Shown here: positions 22,069-31,300 of the stretch, piece by piece
Layout: each line of letters begins with the position of its first letter
How positions within the stretch are numbered: position 1 is the first letter of the stretch
Source: Aquabacterium sp. OR-4
GTDB taxonomy: Bacteria > Pseudomonadota > Gammaproteobacteria > Burkholderiales > Burkholderiaceae_C
NCBI RefSeq assembly: GCF_025290835.2
Contig: NZ_JAOCQD020000001.1
Coordinates: 806,001-870,000, forward strand
Direction of reading: 5' to 3'
Length of the DNA stretch: 64,000 nt
Notes under the pieces: model-generated
The model's input: the letters and a program-made list of their open reading frames with translations, nothing else
Told to the model about the DNA's origin: nothing
The model's database searches: none
Translations under genes and position numbers: made by a program

Positions 22069-22718
22069 CCCACCTCCCACGCGCCCTGCGCCTCGTGCGC
22101 CCCCCCGCCGCGGGGCATTGCCGGCCCGCCGCGGCCGCCAGGCTGCGGCGCGGCCGGCCCGCGCGCGGCTTCTCGCTGATCGTCATCCTGCTGACGATGC
22201 TGGTGCTGTCGTTTCTGGCGCTGGGCGCGATGAACAGCTCGATCGTGCAGGAGCGCATGGCCGGCAATGCGCGCGACCGCAACGTGGCGCTGCAGGCCGC
22301 CGAGGCCGCGCTGCGCGATGCCGAGGCCGAGATCGAGGCCAACCCCAACTCGGCCAACGGCTTCACCGAAGACTGCAGCACCGGCCTGTGCATTCCGCCG
22401 TCCGACACCGCCAGCGGCCCGACCTCGGCGCCGATCTGGCAGACCCTCGACTGGGCCACCCAGGCCCGCGCCTACGGCAGCCGCACCGGCGCGCCGGCCC
22501 TGCTGGGCCCGGGCAACGAGGCCTTGTCGAGCCAGCCGCGCTACGTCATCGAGCGCCTGCCCACCTTGCCACCGCGCAGCGGCGACAGCGCCTGCGTGGG
22601 CGGCGGCTGCGGCAATGCCCCCACCGACAAGGCGCGCGCGTACCGCATCACCGCGCGGGCCTCGGGGGTGCGAGCCAGCACGCTGGTGATGCTTCAATCG
22701 GTCTACGTCAAGCAATGA
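22065..22718 (+). CDS. pilX: Type IV pilus minor pilin PilX
   Basis: A 217-residue PilX-type protein. After a long basic leader the processing site reads PARG^FSLIVILLTMLVLSFLALGAMN; position 5 is Val rather than Glu, as is common in PilX-like proteins. SSIVQERMAGNARDRNVALQAAEAALRDAE is the characteristic PilX segment following the membrane helix. Start ATG at 22065 is in the ATGA overlap with pilW, and its stop overlaps the pilY1 start. In other species PilX supports pilus-mediated aggregation. Confidence 0.88.
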   Translation: MTHLPRALRLVRPPAAGHCRPAAAARLRRGRPARGFSLIVILLTMLVLSFLALGAMNSSIVQERMAGNARDRNVALQAAEAALRDAEAEIEANPNSANGFTEDCSTGLCIPPSDTASGPTSAPIWQTLDWATQARAYGSRTGAPALLGPGNEALSSQPRYVIERLPTLPPRSGDSACVGGGCGNAPTDKARAYRITARASGVRASTLVMLQSVYVKQ

Positions 22719-25700
22719 ACCCGCTCTCTGCCATGGCTGCGGCGCTGCGCCGCGCGCACGCCCCCCGCCCGGCCCTGCTGGGCCTGCTGACCTGCCTGGC
22801 CTGGCTGCCACCGGGCGCCAGCGCCCAGGCGCTGAACTTTGCGCAGACGCCGCTGTTCCTGGGCACGACGGTCAAGCCGAACGTGCTGGTGGTCTACGAC
22901 AACTCGCAGTCGATGGACGGCACCATGGCCGGCAAGCTGATCGCCGGCAACGACGACACCACGCGCGGCAACATCGCGCGCAGCGTGCTGCGCTCCACCA
23001 TCGCCAGCTACCGCAACTCGTTCAACTGGGGTCTGGCCAGCTTCGACATCCAGTCGTCCAGCGTCTACACCACCTACGCCTACTTCTTCGGCGCCGACGC
23101 CGAGGTGCTGTTCACCAACGATTGCGTCAACGGCCTGTCGGCCAGCAACGCCAACCTGCGCTGCATGCCCAACCCGCAGCCGGCCAACGGCTTCAACTTC
23201 CTGACCTACAAGCTCTCGGGCGACGACCCGGCGATCAACGACGTGCTCTACGCCGGCGACAACGGCACGCAGATCTGGGGCATCGGCGTCAACGGCAGCA
23301 CCAAGTACAAGGTGTTTGGCGACCACCGCAACACCAGCGGCTGGAACGACGGCGACTTCACCGGCGAGAAGTACGGCAGCCCCTGGAGCTTCTCGGCCAC
23401 CGACGCCGGCTACCTGCCGGCCACGCCGCCCAACCGGCGCCTGGTGTTCGTCAAACGGGCCTGGGGCTACTACGCCGGCATCTCCGGCAAGGGCAAGATC
23501 AACCAGTCGGTGGCCGCCGACAGCGACACCCAGTACAACGCGCTGATGGCCCTGCTGGCCAGGGAGACCGGCGACAACACCACCGGCGAGCTGAAGAACG
23601 CCGCCGTGTTCACGCCGCTGGCCGGCACGCTGGGCACGGTGAAGGACTACTTCGGCAACACCCTCAGCGGCAAGGCCACGCCGATCACGCAGAGCTGCCA
23701 GCGCAACTTCGTGCTGCTGGCCACCGACGGCAACCCGACCGGCAAGACCGACGGCAACATGTACGCGCTGGCCGACCAGGTCAACACCTACAACCCGGCC
23801 ACCGGCACCTGGAGCTTCGGCACCGCGGCCAACGACGTGTTCACGCGCATCACCAACCTGCGCAGCACCAGCTACAACACCAAGACCTACGACGTGCAGA
23901 CCTACGTGGTGGGCCTGGGCGACTCGGTGGCCAATGCCAGCTCGGTGGCCACGCTCAACCGCATGGCCAGCCTGGGCGGCACCGATGCGGCCTACCTGGC
24001 GAGCGACCAGAACGCGCTGGCCGCGGCCTTTCGCGCGATCAGCGTGGACATCATCTCGCGCACCGCGGCGGCCTCGTCGGTGTCGCTCAACGCCGGCTCG
24101 TGGAACACCGGCGCCAAGGTCTACCAGGGCCGCTTCTCCAGCGGCGACTGGTCGGGCCAGCTGCTGTCGCTGCCCATCGGCGGCGACGGCACGCCCGGCA
24201 GCACGCCCGACTGGGACGCCGGCCAGAAGCTCAATGCCCAGCACTGGAGCACCGGCCGCCAGATCCTCACCTACAAGCCCTCGGCCGCCCTTGGCAGCCG
24301 CGGCGTGCCCTTCCGCTGGCCGGCCAATGCCGCCGCGCCCGCCGCCGGCGAGATGGACCTGGCCGTGGTGACCGCCCTCAACAAGAACGGCAGCGGCACG
24401 GCCGACGGCTACGGCAGCCAGCGCCTGGAGTACATCCGCGGCAACACTGCGCGCGAGGTGCGCAACTGCGCCGGCTGCAGCGCACCGACCTTTCGCGACC
24501 GGCCGATCTCGGTGCTGGGCGACATCGTCAACTCGGCCCCGGTGTACGTGGGCGGGCCCACCGGCGACTACCGCGACACCATGGAGACCGCGCGCTACAG
24601 CACCTACGCCAACAGCCGCGCCAGCCAGACGCCGATGATCTACGTGGGCGCCAACGACGGCATGCTGCATGCCTTCAACGCCAGCACCGGTGGCGAGGTG
24701 TTCGCCTATGTGCCCTATGCGGTGCGCAACCGCCTGTCGGCCCTGACCAGCAACCCCTACACCCACTACTTCAGCGTGGACGGCTCGCCGGCGGTGGGCG
24801 ATGTCTCGGTGGGCGGCAGCTGGAAGACGCTGCTGGTCAGCGGCATGAGCGCCGGCGCACCGGGCCTGTTTGCGCTGGACGTGTCCAACCCCGGCAACTT
24901 CACCGAGGCCAAGGCCGCTCAGGTGGTGCGCTGGGAGATCGGCGACAGCGATGCCGACGTGGGCCACATCTTCGGCCGCGCCATCCTCAGCAAGACCCGC
25001 GACGGCCGCTGGCGCGCCATCGTCGGCAACGGCTACAACAGCGCCAACGGCCGCGCCGTGCTGATGCTGGTGGATCTGGAGAACGGCGCCATCACCAAGA
25101 TCGACACCGGCGTGGGCGCCGCCGACAACCCCAACGGCCTGTCGTCGGTGACCGCGGTGTCCACGGCCGACAACGGCGTGGTCGACATCGTCTACGCCGG
25201 CGACCTGCGCGGCAACCTGTGGAAGTTTGATCTGTCCTCGGCCAGCAGCAGCGCCTGGACGGTGGCCTACAAGAACGCCAGCAACGTGGCGCAGCCGCTG
25301 TTCACCGCCGCCAGCGGCCAGCCCATCACCGCGCGGCCCGACGTGACGCGCTTTCCCAGTGGCGGCTGGATGATCAGCTTCGGCACCGGCCGCTACATCG
25401 ACATCACCGACAACAGCGCCGGCAGCGGGCAGTCGGTCTACGGCATCTGGGACAACGGCGCCCCGGTGGCCCTGGGCGACCTGCAGACGCAGAGCTTTGG
25501 CAGCACCACGGTGAGCGGCAGCGACGGCAAGTCCTACCGCATGAGCACGCATGCGGTGGGCGTGCCCAAGGACACGCTGATCACCGGCGACAACGCCATC
25601 ACCCTGGCCAACTACTACCTCACCAAGAAGGGCTGGAAGCTGGCCCTGCCCAGCAGCGGCGAGCGCGTGGTGTCGCAGGCCACGGTGCGCGGCGGCCGGC

Positions 25701-26023
25701 TGGTGCTGTCGTCACTGGTGCCCAGCACGGCGGTGTGCGCCTTCGGTGGCGACGGCTGGATCATCGATGTCGATGTGATCACCGGCAACCGCGCCGAGGC
25801 GCTGGACACCAACGGCGATGCGGTGATCGATGACCGCGACAAGATCAACGGCAGCTGGGCCTCGGCCGTCAACGTGGGCTCGGTGCCGGCGGCGGTGACG
25901 ATCATGAAGGTCAAGAAACGCGACCGCAAGTTCGGCAACACCTCGTCGGGTGCGCTGGTGCTGATCGACGAGAAATCCAATGCCGAGCGCTCGCGCCGCG
26001 CCGCCTGGGAGCAACTGCAGTGA
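22715..26023 (+). CDS. pilY1: Type IV pilus tip adhesin/assembly factor PilY1
   Basis: A 1102-residue exported protein with an N-terminal signal peptide (...LPPGASA). The N-terminal half carries a von Willebrand A-like domain with the metal-ion-dependent adhesion motif DNSQS (Asp62) in VLVVYDNSQSMDG. The C-terminal half is the PilY1 beta-propeller (PMIYVGANDGMLHAFNA, GLFALDVSNP, VVDIVYAGDLRGNLWKFDLS). The EF-hand-like calcium loop DTNGDAVIDDRD starts at about residue 1031; in Pseudomonas PilY1 the equivalent loop controls pilus extension and retraction. It sits between pilX and the unassigned gene, overlapping both by 4 bases. Confidence 0.93.
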   Translation: MNPLSAMAAALRRAHAPRPALLGLLTCLAWLPPGASAQALNFAQTPLFLGTTVKPNVLVVYDNSQSMDGTMAGKLIAGNDDTTRGNIARSVLRSTIASYRNSFNWGLASFDIQSSSVYTTYAYFFGADAEVLFTNDCVNGLSASNANLRCMPNPQPANGFNFLTYKLSGDDPAINDVLYAGDNGTQIWGIGVNGSTKYKVFGDHRNTSGWNDGDFTGEKYGSPWSFSATDAGYLPATPPNRRLVFVKRAWGYYAGISGKGKINQSVAADSDTQYNALMALLARETGDNTTGELKNAAVFTPLAGTLGTVKDYFGNTLSGKATPITQSCQRNFVLLATDGNPTGKTDGNMYALADQVNTYNPATGTWSFGTAANDVFTRITNLRSTSYNTKTYDVQTYVVGLGDSVANASSVATLNRMASLGGTDAAYLASDQNALAAAFRAISVDIISRTAAASSVSLNAGSWNTGAKVYQGRFSSGDWSGQLLSLPIGGDGTPGSTPDWDAGQKLNAQHWSTGRQILTYKPSAALGSRGVPFRWPANAAAPAAGEMDLAVVTALNKNGSGTADGYGSQRLEYIRGNTAREVRNCAGCSAPTFRDRPISVLGDIVNSAPVYVGGPTGDYRDTMETARYSTYANSRASQTPMIYVGANDGMLHAFNASTGGEVFAYVPYAVRNRLSALTSNPYTHYFSVDGSPAVGDVSVGGSWKTLLVSGMSAGAPGLFALDVSNPGNFTEAKAAQVVRWEIGDSDADVGHIFGRAILSKTRDGRWRAIVGNGYNSANGRAVLMLVDLENGAITKIDTGVGAADNPNGLSSVTAVSTADNGVVDIVYAGDLRGNLWKFDLSSASSSAWTVAYKNASNVAQPLFTAASGQPITARPDVTRFPSGGWMISFGTGRYIDITDNSAGSGQSVYGIWDNGAPVALGDLQTQSFGSTTVSGSDGKSYRMSTHAVGVPKDTLITGDNAITLANYYLTKKGWKLALPSSGERVVSQATVRGGRLVLSSLVPSTAVCAFGGDGWIIDVDVITGNRAEALDTNGDAVIDDRDKINGSWASAVNVGSVPAAVTIMKVKKRDRKFGNTSSGALVLIDEKSNAERSRRAAWEQLQ

Positions 26024-26508
26024 GCCACCTTTGCCACACCCCGGCAGGCACCGGGCGCCACAGCGCGCCGGCCTGCGCCCTTGCTGGTGCCGTGCCCCGT
26101 GCCGTGCCCCGCGCTTTCAGCCGCACCTTCAGTCGCGCACTCACCTGCGCCCTGGCCGGCAGCCTGCTGGCATTGCCGCTGGCCGCGCAGGCCATCCTGC
26201 AGGACGGCCCCGGCGGCACCCTCGAGCAGGGCCGGCGCACGGTGCTGAGCGCACCCGCCCCGGCCGCGGCCAGCGCCACGCTGGAGCTGGTGGGCGCGCG
26301 GCTGGACGCGCTGAACCTGGCCACCGGCCGCGTGGTGGTCAATGGCCGCAGCGCCACGCTGCACCCCACGGCGCTGCGGGTGTTCGGCCCGGCCGGGCAG
26401 CCGATGTCGGGTGCCAGCGCGCTGGCGGCCGGGCAGACGCTGCGCTTCGCCCTCGAGCCCGGCACGGCGCCTGAGCGCCGCATCGTGCTCATCTTCATCG
26501 ACCGCTGA
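26020..26508 (+). CDS. Small exported protein in the minor pilin operon, unassigned
   Basis: A 162-residue protein starting at a GTG inside the GTGA overlap with pilY1. A long basic N-terminus (about 40 residues, with AVPRAVPRAFSRTFSRAL repeats) leads into a hydrophobic segment LTCALAGSLLALPLAAQA that looks like the real signal peptide; the mature part is about 105 residues and beta-rich (ATLELVGARLDALNLATGRVVVNG). It ends in RRIVLIFIDR. No family is recognised. Position between pilY1 and pilE suggests a pilus-assembly or PilY1-partner role, which is inference from context only. Confidence 0.7.
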   Translation: MSHLCHTPAGTGRHSAPACALAGAVPRAVPRAFSRTFSRALTCALAGSLLALPLAAQAILQDGPGGTLEQGRRTVLSAPAPAAASATLELVGARLDALNLATGRVVVNGRSATLHPTALRVFGPAGQPMSGASALAAGQTLRFALEPGTAPERRIVLIFIDR

Positions 26509-26532
26509 CCGATGCCCCCCGAGGTCTTGCCC

Positions 26533-26976
26533 ATGCGCCGTGTCCACTTCACCCGCCGGCCTGCCGCCAGGCGCCGCGGCTTCACGCTGATCGAGGTCTG
26601 CATCGTGCTGGTGGTGGTGGCGCTGCTGTCGGCCATTGCCTACCCCAGCTACCACGGCCATGTGGCGCGCAGCCGCCGGGCCGATGCCAAGCAGTCGCTG
26701 CTGGATCTGGCGCAGCGGCTCGAGCGCTTCTACACCGAGCGCGGCACCTATGCCGGCGCCACGCTGGGCGGCGGCAGCGGCCTCTACCCCACCACCTCGC
26801 AGGCCGGCCACTACACGCTGGCCATCGGCTCGCAGTCGGCCGACGGCTTCACCATCACCGCCACGCCCACCGGCAGCCAGACGGGCGACGCCTGCGCCGC
26901 CTTCGGCTACAACCACCTGGGCGAGCAGACGGTGAGCAGCGCCGCCACGCTCAGCGCCGGCAAGTGCTGGCAGTGA
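26533..26976 (+). CDS. pilE: Type IV pilus minor pilin PilE
   Basis: A 147-residue pilin with processing site RRRG^FTLIEVCIVLVVVALLSAIAYPSY, Glu5 present and a methylatable Phe at +1. The following region (RSRRADAKQSLLDLAQRLERFYTERGTYAGA) is the PilE minor-pilin signature, and two Cys residues (GDACAAFG, AGKCWQ) bracket the usual C-terminal disulfide loop. ATG at 26533 is preferred over one at 26512 because CCGAGG lies 9 bases ahead. Last gene of the minor pilin operon. Confidence 0.88.
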   Translation: MRRVHFTRRPAARRRGFTLIEVCIVLVVVALLSAIAYPSYHGHVARSRRADAKQSLLDLAQRLERFYTERGTYAGATLGGGSGLYPTTSQAGHYTLAIGSQSADGFTITATPTGSQTGDACAAFGYNHLGEQTVSSAATLSAGKCWQ

Positions 26977-27086
26977 GCTGAGCAGCCCGCGGCCGCCGCC
27001 GGGCCGAAACCGGCCCACCCCGGGAATCCCTGCGCTGGCCACCCGCACGGCGCTGCGGCAGCATCGCGCGAGGAGCCCTCCACCGC
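26977..27086. other. Short intergenic gap after pilE
   Basis: These 110 bases contain G/C-rich inverted runs (for example around 26988-27005) and no T tract, so no clear intrinsic terminator. I see no gene. The promoter for the downstream sterol-desaturase gene may lie here, but no convincing -35/-10 pair is visible. Confidence 0.3.
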
Positions 27087-28190
27087 ATGCTGCAGCCCGC
27101 CCAGATCATCGTCCTGGCCACGCCCGTGTTCCTGGGCCTGATCGCCTTTGAATGGTGGCTGGGCCGGCGCCGCGGCCGCGACACCTACCGCCTGCACGAC
27201 GCCATGGCCAGCATCGGCCTGGGCATGCTCAACCAGCTGGCCGGGGTGATCGCCACGCTGGGCGGCATGGGCCTGTACATCCTGGTGTTCGAGCGCTGGG
27301 CGCCGTGGCGCCTGGCCGCCGACGCCGCCTGGGTGTGGCTGAGCGCGCTGCTGCTGTACGACCTGGCCTACTACTGGCACCACCGCCTGGGCCACCGCGT
27401 GGCGGTGCTGTGGGCGGCGCATGCCGTGCACCACCAGAGCGAGGACTACAACCTCTCCACCGCGCTGCGCCAGACCGGCAGCAACTGGCTGCTGGGCTGG
27501 CTGTTCTACCTGCCGCTGGCGCTGCTGGGCTACCCGCCGCTGGTGGTGGGCACGGTGGCGCTGGTCGATCTGCTGTACCAGTTCTGGGTGCACACCCGGC
27601 AGGTGGGGCGGCTGGGCTGGTTTGACCGCTGGTTCTGCAGCCCGTCGAACCACCGCGTGCACCATGCCGTCAACGACGCCTATGTCGACCGCAACTACGG
27701 CGGCATCCTGATGCTGTGGGATCACCTGTTCGGCAGCTTTGCCGACGAGCGCGACGACGAGCCCTGCGTCTACGGCACGCGCCTGCCGCTGCGCAGCTGG
27801 AACCCGCTGCGCGCCAACCTGCAGGTGTATGCCGCGCTGGCCCACGACAGCTGGCACACCCGCCACTGGGCCGACAAGCTGCGCGTGTGGCTCAAGCCGC
27901 CGGGCTGGCGGCCGGCCGATGTGGCGGCGCGGTTGCCGCGGCCGGCCTTTGCGCTGGCCCAGGTGCGGCGCTGGAACCCGCAGCCGTCGCCCGGCGCCCA
28001 GGCCGGCGCGCTGCTGCTGTGGCTGGGCGCGCTGGCGCTGGTGGCGGCGCTGCTGTGGCAGGCGCACGGCCTGTCCACGCCGCGGCTGCTGGCCGGCGCG
28101 GCGGTGGTGCTGCTGCTGCTGGTGCTGGCCGGCTGGCTCACCGGCGAGCGGGCCGGGGCCGACGCCGCCCTGCCGGGCGAACGCCCGTGA
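27087..28190 (+). CDS. Sterol desaturase/fatty acid hydroxylase superfamily membrane protein
   Basis: A 367-residue integral membrane enzyme with several hydrophobic segments. It carries the di-iron histidine clusters of the fatty acid hydroxylase superfamily: HHRLGH, HAVHHQSEDYN and SNHRVHHAVND. WVHTRQVGRLGWFD and NYGGILMLWDHLFGSF are also conserved in bacterial members. Such enzymes hydroxylate or desaturate lipids using oxygen; the substrate here is unknown. The C-terminus adds two transmembrane segments (about residues 305-355). It stands alone between the pilus operon and the adhesin operon. Confidence 0.88.
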   Translation: MLQPAQIIVLATPVFLGLIAFEWWLGRRRGRDTYRLHDAMASIGLGMLNQLAGVIATLGGMGLYILVFERWAPWRLAADAAWVWLSALLLYDLAYYWHHRLGHRVAVLWAAHAVHHQSEDYNLSTALRQTGSNWLLGWLFYLPLALLGYPPLVVGTVALVDLLYQFWVHTRQVGRLGWFDRWFCSPSNHRVHHAVNDAYVDRNYGGILMLWDHLFGSFADERDDEPCVYGTRLPLRSWNPLRANLQVYAALAHDSWHTRHWADKLRVWLKPPGWRPADVAARLPRPAFALAQVRRWNPQPSPGAQAGALLLWLGALALVAALLWQAHGLSTPRLLAGAAVVLLLLVLAGWLTGERAGADAALPGERP

Positions 28191-28267
28191 GCCTGCTGCG
28201 CCGGGCCGGACACGCCGGTATCCAGAAGCCCTGACGCGGCGGGTCAAGAACTCCCCGACTCAAGTCC

Positions 28268-28295
28268 CTCAAGCGGCGCGGGGCGCGTCCGAAGA
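28268..28295 (+). promoter_or_regulatory. Candidate sigma-28 (FliA-type) promoter before the giant adhesin
   Basis: TCAAGCGG starts at 28269 and TCCGAAGA at 28288, an 11-base spacer. This is the spacing of the flagellar sigma-28 consensus (TAAAGTTT-N11-GCCGATAA), and the -10 keeps CCGA plus the last A. TCAAG also occurs at 28244 and 28260. The predicted leader to the adhesin ATG is about 75 bases. The match is partial and GC-rich sequence gives chance hits. Confidence 0.3.
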
Positions 28296-28378
28296 CTGTG
28301 ACAACCCGTACCGGAATGGCCCTGCCATGCCGGTTGCCGAGCAGTTTCGCGGCAGTCGCAACCTGTCCAGGACGCACC

Positions 28379-31300
28379 ATGTTCTCGCTGCTCCGCCGAC
28401 GCACACCGCGTCGGGCGCCCCTGCCCCTGCCCCGCGAACCCCGTCTGGCGCTCGAGCCACGCATCATGTTCGATGGCGCCATGCTGGCCGATGCGGCGCT
28501 GGCCGCCGGCATCGGCCAGGCGGCCACGGCCGCCGCGGCCACCCCAACCGCCACCACCACCGCTGAATCCGCCGCAGCGGCCTGCACGCCGGACGGCGCC
28601 GGCACCAACGGCCCGGGCCCGCAAGGCAGTGACAACGTGCCGGCCGACGGGGCCACCGCCCACGGCCTGGGCGAGGCCGACCCGCTGCGCGCGGGCGATG
28701 GCGCCGATGCCGCACCCGCCGTGCGCGAGTTCGCGTTTGTCGACCGCGACCTGCCGCAGCTGCCGCAACTGCTGCAGCAGCTGCCGCCGGGCGCCCAGCT
28801 GGTGCTGCTGGACCCCGCGCGCGACGGGCTGGCCCAGGTCAACGAGGCGCTGGCCGGCCAGACCGAGGTGCAGGCCATCCACCTGATCACCCATGGCGAA
28901 CTGGGCGCGGTGATGCTGGGCAGCACCCGGCTCGACCTGGCCAGCGCCGCCGAGGACCATGCCCAGGCCCTGGCCACGCTGGGCCAGCACCTGGCCAGCG
29001 GCGCCGATGTGCTGCTGTATGGCTGCCAGGCGGCCGGCTCGGCCGCCGCGGTGGCCGGCATGGAGCGCCTGGCGCTGGCGCTGGATGCCGACCTGGCCGC
29101 CTCGGACGACGCCACCGGCGCCGCGGCGCTGGGTGCCGACTGGCAGCTCGAGCAGCGCAGCGGCGCCATCGAGGCCATGGTGCTGGAGGGCGGCGACTGG
29201 TTCGGCACGCTGGCGCTGCTATCGGTGGGCATCAGCCTGAACGTCAACACCCCGCTCACCGTGGCCGAGGATTCGACGCTGGCCTTCACCGGCAGCAACC
29301 TGCTGCAGATCTCGCTGTCCAACATCCTGGCCACCAGCACCGAGGTGCGGCTGACGGTGCAGCACGGCACGGTGAGCTTCGGCTCGATCGCCGGTGTCAC
29401 GGTCACCGAGGGCGATGGCAGCGCCGACACCGCCGTGACCCTGCGCGGCAGCGCCACGGCGATCAACAGCGTGCTCAGCGGCCTGCTCTACAACGCCGAC
29501 CCCGATTACCACGGCAGCGACACGCTGCAGCTGGTGGTGCGCCAGACTGTGCTGGGCATCCTGAGCATCTCGGCGCCGATCAACCTCGGGCTGCAGATCG
29601 GCGCGGTGGCCGACATCGTGGCCGACAGCGCCAGCACGCTGCGCGACCAGGCGGTGGCCGTCAACCTGATGGCCAACGACCATTTCGAGCGTGGCAGCGC
29701 CGCGGTCAGCAGCGTCACCCAGCCGGCGCATGGCACGGTGGCCCTGGTCGGCAACGTGGCCACCTACACGCCGGCGGCCGGCTACACCGGCGCCGACAGC
29801 TTCAGCTACACCGTGACCAGTGGCTCGGTCAGCGAGACCACCACCGTGGCGCTGACCGTGGCCGTGCCCAACACGCCGCCCAGCGTGGGGGCCCCCGCCA
29901 CCGCCAGCGGCAGCGAAGACCAGGACCTGGTGTTTGCCAGCGCCCAGGGCAATGCGCTGAGCGTGGCCGATGTGGACGGCGGCACGCTCACCGCCACGTT
30001 GTCGGTCAGCCAGGGCACGCTGTCGCTGGCCGGCACCAGCGGCCTGAGCTTCAGCAGCGGCGACGGCACGGCCGATGCCAGCTTGGTGTTCAGCGGCAGC
30101 GCGGCGGCCATCAACCAGGCGCTGGAAGGTCTGCGCTACACGCCCACGGCCGATTACCACGGCAGCGCCACGCTCAGCCTGGCGGCCAGCGACGGCCAGG
30201 CCAGCCAGTCGGCCAGCGTGGCCATCACGCTGGGCGCCCAGGCCGATGCCGTGGCCGACAGCGTGATCACCGACGTGCTCACGCCGGTCACCCTCTACCC
30301 GCTGGCCAACGACGGTTTCGACGGTGCCGCCAGCATCGTCTCGGCCACCGGTGCCGCGCATGGCACGCTGCTGCTGGGCCTGGGCGGCGCGGTGACCTAC
30401 ACCCCCGATGCCGGCTACCGCGGCAGCGACAGCTTCACCGTGGCGGTGAGCGCCGGCGGCGTGATCGAGACGCAGACCGTGGCCGTCACCGTGGGCATCA
30501 ACCATGCACCGGTGCTGAGCGGCTCGCTGGGCGGCATCAGCACGCAGGATGCGGCCCTGGTCTCGGCCTCGGTGGCCGCCGGCTTCAGCGACAGCGACCT
30601 GGTCGACACGCTCAGCTTCTCGGCCACCGGCCTGCCGGCCGGGCTGTCGATCCATGCGGCCACCGGCCTGATCTCGGGCCAGCTGGGCGGCCATGCCTCG
30701 CAGGCCCAGGGCGGCAGCTATGCGGTGCAGGTCACGGCCACCGACAGCGGCGGCCTCAGCGCCACCGCCACGCTGCAGATCAACGTCAGCAACCCGGCGC
30801 CGCTGGTGGTGGCCGGCGTGGCCGCGGGCCAGGAAGACAGCAACCTGCGCGTGGAGGCGCTGCTCAATGCCAGCGACGCCGACGGCGACGCGCTGAGCAT
30901 CGCCGCCGCGGCAGCGCTCAACGGCACGGTGACGATCAACCCCGACGGGTCGCTGAGCTACACGCCGGCGGCGCACTTCAACGGCCTGGACACCATCACC
31001 TACACGGTGCTCGACGCCGATGGCGGCACCGCCACCGGCAGCATCGCCGTCACGGTGGCCGCGGTGGCCGATCTGCCCACGCTGCAGCTGCCCACGATCC
31101 CGGTTTTTGTCGAAGACACGCCGATCATCTTTGCCTCGCTGCTGGGCACCCAGATCGCGGTCGGCGATGTGGACGGTCAGGTGCTCGAGATCGAGCTCTC
31201 GGTGCCCGGCGGCCTGCTCACGCTGGGGCAGACGGCCGGCGTCAACATCAGCCAGGGCGATGGCGTGGACGACAGCCTGATCCGCATGTCGGGCACGGCG

